Shown here piece by piece: positions 1-6,074 of a stretch of DNA of 6,436 bases. The translations under genes were made by a program, and so were the position numbers. The notes under the pieces are model-generated. The model was not told the origin of the DNA and made no database searches. It saw only the letters and a program-made list of their open reading frames with translations. The stretch's first letter is position 1. Each line of letters begins with the position of its first letter. The stretch spans positions 1-6,436 of the forward strand of contig JAIFKN010000260.1 of NCBI GenBank assembly GCA_020049615.1, read 5' to 3'. Source of the DNA: a bacterium. Lineage in GTDB: Bacteria; Planctomycetota; UBA11346.

Positions 1-905
1 TCGGACAGCTCGACGATGGGCATGCCGAAGCGCAGGTCGGGCTTGTCGCTGCCGTAGGTCAGCATCGCCTCGGTCCAGGTCATGCGGCGGAACGGCTTGG
101 GCAGGTCGACGCCGAGGACCTCCTTCCACAGCGTGCGCGCCATGCCCTCGCCGATGCCCATGATGTCCTCCATGTCGATGAACGACATCTCGAGGTCGAT
201 CTGGGTGAACTCGGGCTGGCGGTCGTTGCGCAGGTCCTCGTCGCGGAAGCACTTGGCGATCTGCACGTAGCGGTCGTAGCCGGCGACCATGAGCAACTGC
301 TTGAACAGCTGGGGGCTTTCCGCCAGGGCGTAGAACTGCCCGGGGTGGAGGCGCGACGGCACCAGGAAGTTGCGCGCACCGCCGGGGGTGTACTTGCACA
401 GCGAGGGGGTCTCGACCTCGACGAAGCCGTTGAGGTCGAAGTAGCGGCGGGCGCTCTGCATGACCTGGTGGCGGGTGATCAGCTTCTTCTGCATCGCCGG
501 GCGGCGCAGGTCGAGGAAGCGGCTCTTGAGCCGGACCTCTTCGCCGACCTTGGCGTGCTCGTCGATCTCGAACGGCGGGGTCTGCGCCTGGTTGAGCACG
601 GTCAGGGTCTTGGCGAAGACCTCGATAGCGCCGGTGGCGAGGTTCTTGTTGGCGTTCTTCTCGCCGCGCGAGCGCACTTCGCCGACCACCTGCACGACCC
701 ATTCGCCGCGCAGCTTGTCGGCCAGGGCCTTGCCCTCGACGCCGCAGACGTCCTGGTCGAAGACCACCTGGGTCAAACCGTGGCGATCGCGCATGTCGAT
801 GAAGATCACGCCGCCGTGGTCGCGGTTGTTCTGGACCCAGCCGCAGAGGGTGATGGTGGATCCGACGTCAGAGGCCCGGAGCTGGCCGCAGGTATGGGTG
901 CGCAT
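1..905 (-). CDS. aspS: Aspartyl-tRNA synthetase, N-terminal part (3' end off the window)
   Basis: Class II aminoacyl-tRNA synthetase that charges tRNA-Asp with aspartate in the cytosol. 301 codons are visible on the minus strand; the usual bacterial length is about 590, so roughly half is missing at the left edge. Residues 1-105 are the OB-fold anticodon-binding domain ([19 protein letters not shown] at 22-40). The catalytic domain follows, with RFLDLRRP at 129-136, motif 1 region FVEVETP at 161-167, the substrate loop TPGGARNF at 173-180, ESPQLFKQ at 196-203 and motif 2 with FRDED at 220-224 and RQPEFTQID at 229-237. The loop has Gly175 and Asn179 where E. coli has Glu and Asp (TPEGARD). His30 resembles non-discriminating enzymes. 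The start is ATG at 905 (MRTHTCG, typical of the family); an adjacent ATG at 908 is equally possible. No purine-rich ribosome-binding site is seen upstream; the DNA there reads CCTCCT. Divergent from the dsbD-like gene. Confidence 0.97.
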   Translation of the reverse strand, partial: MRTHTCGQLRASDVGSTITLCGWVQNNRDHGGVIFIDMRDRHGLTQVVFDQDVCGVEGKALADKLRGEWVVQVVGEVRSRGEKNANKNLATGAIEVFAKTLTVLNQAQTPPFEIDEHAKVGEEVRLKSRFLDLRRPAMQKKLITRHQVMQSARRYFDLNGFVEVETPSLCKYTPGGARNFLVPSRLHPGQFYALAESPQLFKQLLMVAGYDRYVQIAKCFRDEDLRNDRQPEFTQIDLEMSFIDMEDIMGIGEGMARTLWKEVLGVDLPKPFRRMTWTEAMLTYGSDKPDLRFGMPIVELS

Positions 906-908
906 CAT

Positions 909-914
909 AGGAGG
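909..914 (+). promoter_or_regulatory. Candidate Shine-Dalgarno AGGAGG for an alternative dsbD start
   Basis: AGGAGG lies 10 bases before an ATG at 925 that is in frame with the dsbD-like protein. If used, it would add 41 Arg-rich residues ahead of the signal peptide at 1048. The extension would have to read through the long palindrome, so I favour the 1048 start, which itself has no visible Shine-Dalgarno. The match sits immediately outside the aspS start and may be chance. Confidence 0.25.
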
Positions 915-965
915 GCGGAACGATATGGCCGGACGTGGACGGCGGAAGGCGGAAGAATCGCTGGG

Positions 966-1036
966 GGCCTGGGAGCGACGACCTCCGGCTCGTCGCAGGC
1001 TGACCACGACGAGCTGGAGCTCGTCGATCCCAGGCC
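966..1036. repeat. Long imperfect palindrome with two alternative folds, between aspS and dsbD
   Basis: Arm 966-995 pairs with arm 1007-1036. Of 30 positions, 27 are Watson-Crick pairs and one is a G-T wobble (987/1015); the mismatches are 975/1027 and 982/1020. The loop is 11 bases (996-1006). The hexamer CGACGA and its complement TCGTCG alternate four times (976, 990, 1007, 1021), so the same DNA or RNA can instead form two separate hairpins: 975-981 with 990-996 (7 bp), and 1007-1014 with 1019-1026 (8 bp, loop TGGA). It ends 11 bases before the dsbD-like start and lies about 60 bases upstream of aspS. It has no T-tract, so it is not a standard terminator. It could be a leader regulatory structure, a REP-like repeat or a protein-binding palindrome. 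Confidence 0.85.
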
Positions 1037-1047
1037 ATGATTTGCGC

Positions 1048-2906
1048 ATGCGCTGGCTGGCCCTCCTTCTGCTCCTCTCCGCTCTCGTGGCCGGCGAGGC
1101 CCTCACCAAGCACGGGGTGACGGTGTCGGTGCGGGTCGAGCAGGATGCCGGGGGGCCGGTGATCGTCGCCGTGTTCGTGCCCGAACGGCGCACGCCCGAG
1201 CTGCACCTCTACAGTAAAGATCTGCCCGCCGACGGCGCCGGACAAGCCACCCTGCTGGCCTTGGCACCGACCGCGCCGGTACGCCCGCGCGGACCGCTCA
1301 GCGACGACCAGCCGGTGCACGAACTGCAGGGCCTGGCGGTGTATCCCAACAGCGCCACGGTCACCCTGCGGCTGCCGGTGTCGCCGCCGCCCGGAACCGG
1401 GAGGGTGACCGTGCCGGTCCTGGTGTCCTACATGGCCTGCACGGCCGATTCCTGTCTGATCCCGGTGATCAACGCCCCGTTGGCGGTGGCCATGGACGGC
1501 AGCGGGGCGGCGGCGCCTGACCCGGCTTCCGCCACGGTGGTCCAGGAGTCTTCTCCGAGCTCCCCGAGCGCCGCCGAGATCCGCGCCCTGGTGCGCGATG
1601 AGCTGGAGCGTGCCCTCGACCCGTCCGGGATCCGTTGGCGCCGCCCGGCCACGCCCGCCGAGGCCGAGGCGCTGATCCGCGAAGCGCATGCCGCCGGCAA
1701 GGCGGCCTTGCTTGATTTCACGGGGCCATCCTGCGTCAACTGCCAGTTGATGGCCAAGAGTGTCTTCCGTCACTTGGTGGTGGTGCGGGCCTGGAACGCG
1801 CAGGTCCCGATCGAGATCGACACAGATCCGCCGCACGACGATCTGGCCGCCTGGCAGCAGGAGCGTTTCAAGACGCAGAGCCGCCCGTTGTACATCCGCC
1901 TCGGCGCAGACGGCAGCGAAACCCGGTGGGATCGGGTGTTCGAACCGTCCGGCACCGCGACGATGCAGCGCTTTCTCGCCTTCCTCGACGGTCGTGGCGC
2001 CGGCGACAGCAGTGGGACCGGCGGCGGCTGGGGGGAATTCCTGCTTCTCGCCGTCCTCGGCGGGTTGTTCACCCTGGTCATGCCGTGCACCTACCCGATG
2101 ATCCCATTCACGGTCAACGTCTTCACCAAGCAGGCGGCGACCGGCGCCAAGCTGGTGCCGCTGGCGACATTCTACGCCCTTGGGATCATCGGCTGCTTCA
2201 TCGGCGTCGGCGTGCTGGTCACCGGGGTGTTCGGCGCCTCGCTGACCACGTTGGCGGGCCATCCGGTCACCAGTTCGCCGTGCTCGGCCTGTCGCTGCTC
2301 GGCGCGTTCTTCCTCCAGCCGCCGGCATGGATGCAGGCGCTGTCCGGCGGCAGCCGTGGCGGCTACCTCGGCTCGCTGCTGATGGGTCTGACCTTCGCCA
2401 TCACCGCCTTCACCTGCACCGCGCCGTTCGCCGGGGCGGTGCTGGCCGCCGGGGTCAGCCAGGGGGCATGGGGCGCGGCGGTGCTTGGCATGGCGGTGTA
2501 CAGCGGGACCATCGCGCTGCCGTTCTTCCTCCTCGCGCTGGCGCCGGGGATGCTCAAGCGGCTGCCGAAGGCGGGCGCCTGGATGAACGAGTTCAAGGTC
2601 GTCGGCGGTCTGGTCGAGATCGCCGCGGCGCTGAAGTTCCTCGCCATCTGCGACTACGCCTGGGGCTGGGGCCTGATCGGCCGCACCTTCAGCCTGGTGG
2701 CGTGGAGCGCGATCAGCCTGGCGATCGCCGCCTACGCCATGGGCTGGTGGCGGCACGAGGGCGATGACCGGGTCGAACATGCCGGTCTCGGCCGGTTGAC
2801 CGCCGCGATCATCTTCGCCGGCCTCGGCCTGTGGCTGGCCAGCGGCCTGGCGGGGGCGAATCTCGGACTGATCGAGAGCTTCTTCCCCGGCGACGCCGCT
2901 CCCTGA
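1048..2906 (+). CDS. DsbD-like thiol:disulfide interchange protein, domain order alpha-Trx-TM, broken by a frameshift
   Basis: Membrane reductase expected to carry electrons from cytosolic thioredoxin to periplasmic thiols. Read in one frame to about 2271, then in the -1 frame to TGA 2904-2906; repaired length is about 619 residues. Residues 1-17 are a signal peptide ([15 protein letters not shown]). Residues 18-150 resemble the DsbD alpha domain, with Cys131 and Cys136 in [12 protein letters not shown] Ser/Ala/Pro-rich linker (151-175) leads to a thioredoxin-like domain (about 195-315) with [13 protein letters not shown] (Cys229, Cys232) and a probable cis-proline at 280. After a Gly/Ser linker comes the DsbD membrane core with about eight TM segments: MPCTYP (Cys347) in the first and FTCTAPFAG (about Cys457) in the fourth. 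Classical DsbD has the thioredoxin domain last. Without repair the frame ends at 2382, giving a product cut after about two TM segments. The start is ATG 1048; 925 is an alternative. Confidence 0.85.
2260..2277 (+). other. Frameshift point in the dsbD-like gene
   Basis: Up to CAT CCG GTC ACC (2260-2271) the family-like reading is in the frame of ATG 1048. From CAG TTC GCC (2271-2279) it continues in the -1 frame as [14 protein letters not shown], a normal third TM segment. Restoring one base, for example a third C in CACCAG at 2270-2271, gives HPVTQFAVLG without a break. No obvious slippery heptamer is present, so a one-base deletion or sequencing error is more likely than programmed frameshifting. 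Confidence 0.85.
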
Positions 2907-2910
2907 CACG

Positions 2911-2925
2911 CGTCCGCAGCGGACG
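2911..2925. terminator. Short GC-rich inverted repeat after dsbD, weak terminator candidate
   Basis: CGTCCGCAGCGGACG lies 4 bases after the dsbD stop and forms a 6-bp stem with a 3-base loop. No T-tract follows on either strand. It may help end or stabilise the dsbD transcript, but the sequence does not show that it is a factor-independent terminator. Confidence 0.25.
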
Positions 2926-2958
2926 GCTGTGGGATCACCTGGGTTGCGGAAAAAGTCT

Positions 2959-2981
2959 CATGGGCGGATGAACCTCCCATG
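2959..2981 (+). repeat. Small inverted repeat covering the first ATG of the membrane-protein gene
   Basis: CATGGG at 2959-2964 is complementary to CCCATG at 2976-2981 (6 bp, 11-base loop). The right arm includes the candidate start codon at 2979, so the hairpin would mask that ATG in mRNA. The stem is short and could be chance. Confidence 0.2.
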
Positions 2982-3434
2982 GCCCTGCGGTCCCATCGCA
3001 TGACGATCGCCGCCATGCCCTGGCAGCTTGCCGCCGTTGTCGCGATGCTGTGCTTCAGCGCCGCCTACCTTGCCTTCCGCGCGGCCGGCAACGCCGGGGC
3101 CGGGGCCGCAGCCATGCTCCTACCGGTGATGCTGATCGGGGCCGTCCTGACCGCCGGCCAGATGGCGATCAGCAGCGGCGGGCAGGCCCTCTCCGGCCGC
3201 GCCTGGCCGTTCATCGTCGTCGCAGCCCTGGTCTGCTGGATTGGCAACCTGGCCCAGCTCGACGCGGTGAAGCGCGCCCCCAATCCCGGCGCGGCCCTGG
3301 CCATCGTCAACGCCTCGGTGGCAGTGGTGGCGCTGGCCGCCTGGCCGTTGTTCTCTGCTCCACTGTCCGCCGGCAAAGGCCTGGGCGTCGCCCTGTGTCT
3401 GGTCGGCATCCTCCTGGTGAGCATCCTGCAATGA
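2979..3434 (+). CDS. Half-size EamA/DMT-like small membrane transporter
   Basis: A 151-residue, very hydrophobic protein with about five predicted TM segments: PWQLAAVVAMLCFSAAYLAF (14-33), MLLPVMLIGAVLTAGQMAI, WPFIVVAALVCWIGNLAQL, AIVNASVAVVALAAWPLF and LGVALCLVGILLVSIL near the C-terminus. The pattern 'APNPGAALAIVNAS...LS.GKGLGVALCLVGILL' matches the C-terminal half of EamA-type drug/metabolite transporters, which usually have ten TM segments and about 300 residues. A protein of this size would be expected to work as a dimer. Its substrate is unknown. It begins 72 bases after the dsbD stop and its stop overlaps the next gene's ATG (ATGA, 3431-3434), implying translational coupling. The start is uncertain: ATG 2979 has a weak GGCGGA upstream, while ATG 3000 and 3015 are alternatives without a visible ribosome-binding site. 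Confidence 0.8.
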   Translation: MALRSHRMTIAAMPWQLAAVVAMLCFSAAYLAFRAAGNAGAGAAAMLLPVMLIGAVLTAGQMAISSGGQALSGRAWPFIVVAALVCWIGNLAQLDAVKRAPNPGAALAIVNASVAVVALAAWPLFSAPLSAGKGLGVALCLVGILLVSILQ

Positions 3435-4549
3435 CCAGACCCCTCCGCCTCGCCATCGTCGGCGCCGCCGGCCGCGGCGGCCATCTCGCCCGCCTGTGCG
3501 CTGCGGTTGGCGGGGTCGAAGTGACCGCGGTCTGCGACATCCGGGCAGACGCTCTTGAACGCTGCCGGCAGGAGGCCGGCGCCTGCGAGGCCTACACCGA
3601 CTTCACCGAGATGCTGCGCTCCAGCGACTGCGAAGCCGTGCTCATCGGCACACCGATGCACCTGCACGCCGAACAGAGCATCGCCGCCCTGGCCAGCGGC
3701 CGGCATGTCCTGAGCGAGGTCACCGCGGCGATTTCGATCGACGAATGCCGCCGTCTGCATGCCGCGGCCAAGGCCAGCCGAGCGGTCTACAGCATGGCCG
3801 AGAACTACGGCTACAGCCTGGAATGCGCGCTGGTCAGTGAACTGGTGCGGCAGGGGGCCTTCGGCGAGGTCTACTACGCCGAGGGCGAGTACCTGCATGA
3901 GCTGAAGGGGTTGATCGAGGAGACGCCATGGCGCCGGCTATGGCAGGCCGGCCTGTTCGGCATCACCTATCCCACGCACAGCCTTGGTCCGGTGCTGGAA
4001 TGGTTCGCCGGCGACCGGGTCGACCGGCTCACCGCCACCGACAGCGGCAGCCACCACCGCGATCCGCGTGGCGTGCCATACCATCATGACAGCGCCAGCA
4101 TCCTGGCGAAGACGGTGCAGGGCCGCCAGATCACCCTGCGCTTCGACCTGATCAGCAACCGCCCGCATGGCATGAACCGCTATCAATTGCAGGGTACCGA
4201 GGGCTGCTACGAGAGCGGGCGCGTCGACGGCGAACCCGGCCGGCTCTGGCTCAGCCGCCTGCATCGCAGTTGCGCCTTCCAGGACATCGGCCAACTGCTG
4301 CGCAGCCGCGAGGCCTGGGAGCGCATGCTGCCGGAGTGGTATCGGGACGGCTGGGAACGCGCCCGTTCGTCCGGCCATGGCGGTGCCGACTGGTTCATGC
4401 TCAAGCGGTTCGTCGAGACGGTGCGCGGCACCATCGCCAATCCCTGCGGCATCGATACCGCCCTCGACCTGACCCTGCCTGGCCTGGTCAGCCAGGACCC
4501 GGCCGCCTATGATCGCTGGCTGCCGGTACCTGATTCGCGAACCTGGTAA
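3431..4549 (+). CDS. Gfo/Idh/MocA-family NAD(P)-dependent oxidoreductase, 'SEV' variant
   Basis: A cytosolic 372-residue enzyme, a normal length for the family, which oxidises or reduces sugars, inositols and related compounds. The N-terminal Rossmann fold (about 1-120) has the dinucleotide loop IVGAAGRGG at 9-17 and an acidic strand end VCDIRAD at 34-40. The C-terminal alpha/beta domain has ENYGY at 124-128, GAFGEVYYAEGEY at 142-154 and YPTHSLGP at 180-187, with His183 at the usual catalytic histidine position. The family's EKP motif is replaced by Glu96-Val97-Thr98 (LSEVTAA), so the usual lysine is absent. YPTH also occurs in the GH109 NAD-dependent glycosidase branch, where Tyr and His act in catalysis (recalled, not checked). 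No signal peptide is seen. It is coupled to the upstream transporter by ATGA and followed 10 bases later by the GNAT gene. The substrate cannot be assigned. Confidence 0.93.
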   Translation: MTRPLRLAIVGAAGRGGHLARLCAAVGGVEVTAVCDIRADALERCRQEAGACEAYTDFTEMLRSSDCEAVLIGTPMHLHAEQSIAALASGRHVLSEVTAAISIDECRRLHAAAKASRAVYSMAENYGYSLECALVSELVRQGAFGEVYYAEGEYLHELKGLIEETPWRRLWQAGLFGITYPTHSLGPVLEWFAGDRVDRLTATDSGSHHRDPRGVPYHHDSASILAKTVQGRQITLRFDLISNRPHGMNRYQLQGTEGCYESGRVDGEPGRLWLSRLHRSCAFQDIGQLLRSREAWERMLPEWYRDGWERARSSGHGGADWFMLKRFVETVRGTIANPCGIDTALDLTLPGLVSQDPAAYDRWLPVPDSRTW

Positions 4550-4553
4550 GGAG
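4548..4553 (+). promoter_or_regulatory. Shine-Dalgarno AAGGAG of the GNAT gene
   Basis: AAGGAG overlaps the stop codon of the oxidoreductase gene and sits 6 bases before ATG 4560. It is the clearest ribosome-binding site in the operon. It fixes the GNAT start at 4560 rather than at the upstream in-frame ATG 4509, which lies inside the oxidoreductase gene. Confidence 0.75.
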
Positions 4554-4559
4554 CCAAGC

Positions 4560-5078
4560 ATGGAACAACCACCGCAATTGCAGATGCGCCGTGAGGACCT
4601 CGCCGCTCTGCCGCCGCTCACGGCGCCCGTCGGGCTGACCATCCGGCGCGCCGTCGAGGCCGATGCCGCCGGCATCGCCACCTGCCTGGCCACCGCCTTC
4701 GGCATCGCCTGGGATGAGGCGCGCGTGCGCACCGAACTCCTGCATCATGCCGAGGTGCTTGCCACCTTCGTCGTGGTGAGCGACGGAACCGTCGTCGCCA
4801 CCGCCTCGGCCGCCTACCAGGCGGCGCTGTACGGCGATGCCGGGGTCCTGCATTGGGTCGCCGCCCTGCCCGGACAGGGCGGCAAGGGCCTCGGCGGACT
4901 GGTCTCGCTGGCGGCGCTGCACCATTGCGCCGGATGCGGACTGGTGGCGGCGATGCTGCTGACCGATGATGCGCGCGTGCCCGCCATCCGCACCTACCGC
5001 AAACTCGGTTTCCGGCCGTTCTTCAGTCATCGCTCGCATCCGGCGCGCTGGCAGGCCATTCTCGCCGCCCTCGCTTGA
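4560..5078 (+). CDS. GNAT-family N-acetyltransferase
   Basis: A 172-residue cytosolic protein predicted to move an acetyl group from acetyl-CoA to an amine. After a polar N-terminus, residues 26-50 (LTIRRAVEADAAGIATCLAT) form the usual first strand and helix. The CoA-binding motif A region is VLHWVAALPGQGGKGLGG (96-113); the usual Arg/Gln of the RGxGxG pyrophosphate loop is Gly107, with Gln106 just before it. Motif B is clear: LLTDDARVPAIRTYRKLGF (133-151). The length is normal for one GNAT domain. The end, HPARWQAILAAL, resembles GNAT proteins I have seen described from planctomycete-type genomes, but I cannot verify this. It follows the oxidoreductase by 10 bases and probably shares its transcript, so it may acetylate a product or intermediate of that pathway (inference). 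Confidence 0.9.
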   Translation: MEQPPQLQMRREDLAALPPLTAPVGLTIRRAVEADAAGIATCLATAFGIAWDEARVRTELLHHAEVLATFVVVSDGTVVATASAAYQAALYGDAGVLHWVAALPGQGGKGLGGLVSLAALHHCAGCGLVAAMLLTDDARVPAIRTYRKLGFRPFFSHRSHPARWQAILAALA

Positions 5079-5107
5079 GCCGGGGCGGCTGGCGCGAGCA
5101 TCGCGCC

Positions 5108-5920
5108 ATGGCCCTGGCTGCTCCCGCGATCGGCGCAATCGTCCACGTGGCCCAGGTCGTCCGCCCGGTCGCGGCGCCGCCGGCCAGCCATGTGCATCGT
5201 TCGCATGTCGTCAGCCTGCATCGTTCGAGCGGCGGTTATGGACTGGGCGACGAGGATCACCGTCTCGACGGCCCCGCCCTCATGCTGCTGCCCGCGGGTG
5301 ATCGCGACAACTCGCGTCTGAGCGGTCCGGATCGGGCCTGGTGGGTGCAGTTCGACGGGTCTGCCGTGCGCAGCGTGCGTGGAGGCGCCGAACTCCAGCT
5401 CGACAGCGGGGTGGTGCGCGGCTCGCGCTTGCGACGTCTTACACCGCAGCAGGACCGCACGGCCGGGGGCCTGTTCCGCGAATTGCATGCCGCCTGGCGC
5501 CTGGGCACGCCGGTCGCCGGCCTGCAGGTCCGGGCGCGGCTGCTCGACCTGCTTGCGTTGTGGGCCGCTCCGTCGTCACCCGACGATGCCGTCGACCGCC
5601 TGCGTGAGCGCATCGAACGCGACGCCTGCGATGCGACGCTGAGCCTCGGCGATCTCGCCCGTGACCTCGCCCGCGACCTAGACGCCCTTACCGCCGCCTT
5701 CCGGCTGCGCTTCGGTGTCACGCCGGTCGCCTACCGCACCCGGCAGCGGCTGCAGCTCGCGCGCGAGCTGCTGGTGCACGATCAGCAGCCGCTCGAGGAC
5801 ATCGCCCGTCGCTGCGGCTTCGCCGACGCCGGCTACCTCTGTCGCGTGTTCCGCCAGCAGCTGGGCATGAGCCCGCTGACCTACGCCAGGCGCTGTGGCG
5901 CACCGCCGACCCACCGTTGA
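5108..5920 (+). CDS. AraC-family transcriptional regulator
   Basis: A 270-residue DNA-binding regulator. Residues about 10-95 look like an AraC-type cupin ligand domain: HVHRSHVVSLHRSSGG, then GPALMLLPAGDRDNSRL and AWWVQFDG. The C-terminal part (about 160-265) carries two helix-turn-helix units: LSLGDLARDLARDLDALTAAF (178-198), then LEDIARRCGFADAGYLCRVF (229-248) with the family signature ending QQLGMSPLTYARR. In the first unit a 12-bp in-frame near-duplication (5654-5665, 5666-5677) gives LARDLARD and replaces the usual turn glycine, but the motif length is normal. Being last in the four-gene run, it most likely controls that operon in response to a small ligand, perhaps a sugar. The start is ATG 5108 (29-base gap after the GNAT gene); TTG 5075, overlapping the GNAT stop as TTGA, is an alternative adding 11 residues. 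Neither has a clear Shine-Dalgarno. Confidence 0.93.
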   Translation: MALAAPAIGAIVHVAQVVRPVAAPPASHVHRSHVVSLHRSSGGYGLGDEDHRLDGPALMLLPAGDRDNSRLSGPDRAWWVQFDGSAVRSVRGGAELQLDSGVVRGSRLRRLTPQQDRTAGGLFRELHAAWRLGTPVAGLQVRARLLDLLALWAAPSSPDDAVDRLRERIERDACDATLSLGDLARDLARDLDALTAAFRLRFGVTPVAYRTRQRLQLARELLVHDQQPLEDIARRCGFADAGYLCRVFRQQLGMSPLTYARRCGAPPTHR

Positions 5921-5989
5921 GGCAAGGTCGGCACCGCCGAGGGGCCGGCCCGGTCGTGCTCGTCGGATGATGAGTACGCGGAGAAGACC

Positions 5990-6055
5990 ATGTATACCAC
6001 GCTTCGCGTCGGTCACCCCGCAGCGGACTACAAGGCTCCACGGCTCCGCGACTGA
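5990..6055 (+). CDS. Micro-ORF of 21 codons resembling a peroxiredoxin N-terminus
   Basis: Lies in the 154-base gap between the convergent AraC and hemerythrin genes. ATG 5990 is preceded by GGAG at 5980-5983 with a 6-base spacer, better than most starts in this window. The peptide contains LRVGHPAADYKAPRL, which resembles the opening strand of AhpC/TSA peroxiredoxins (pattern VGxPAPDFxAPxL). It then stops at TGA 6053-6055. No catalytic PxxxTxxC segment follows, because the hemerythrin gene begins 19 bases later on the other strand. It is either a remnant of a deleted peroxiredoxin gene or a chance ORF; a real microprotein is less likely. Confidence 0.3.
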   Translation: MYTTLRVGHPAADYKAPRLRD

Positions 6056-6074
6056 AATTCAGGCCACGGGGCCA

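Noticed and set aside
345..1040. Plus-strand open frame across the aspS region
   Set aside because: It is antisense to an unmistakable AspRS, shows no family resemblance and runs into the palindrome.
1926..2270. Upstream part of the -1 frame in the dsbD-like gene as an independent protein start
   Set aside because: Before about 2271 this frame is Arg-rich and meaningless, while the other frame encodes the thioredoxin and first TM segments. Only the part after 2271 is real, as the continuation of dsbD.
2260..2277. Programmed -1 frameshift in dsbD
   Set aside because: No X-XXY-YYZ slippery heptamer and no clear downstream stimulatory hairpin could be identified; a missing base explains the data more simply.
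868..2328. Open frame of nearly 490 codons on the minus strand, opposite the dsbD-like gene
   Set aside because: Its translation is rich in Arg, Gly, Gln and Ala with no recognisable motifs, while the opposite strand encodes clear DsbD domains. Long antisense open frames are expected at this GC content.
4509..4559. Earlier in-frame ATG for the GNAT gene
   Set aside because: It lies inside the oxidoreductase coding region, and AAGGAG at 4548-4553 is correctly spaced for ATG 4560.
3938..4732. Minus-strand open frame opposite the oxidoreductase and GNAT genes
   Set aside because: It crosses a real gene boundary, its composition is that of a complement of GC-rich coding DNA, and it has no motifs.
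5193..5227. Direct repeat of TGCATCGTTCG (5193-5203 and 5217-5227) as a binding site
   Set aside because: It is inside the AraC coding region, in phase, and simply encodes two His-Arg-Ser segments of the cupin domain.
5942..5951. GGGCCGGCCC palindrome after the AraC gene as a terminator
   Set aside because: It is a self-complementary run with no room for a loop and no T-tract, and such runs are common at this GC content.
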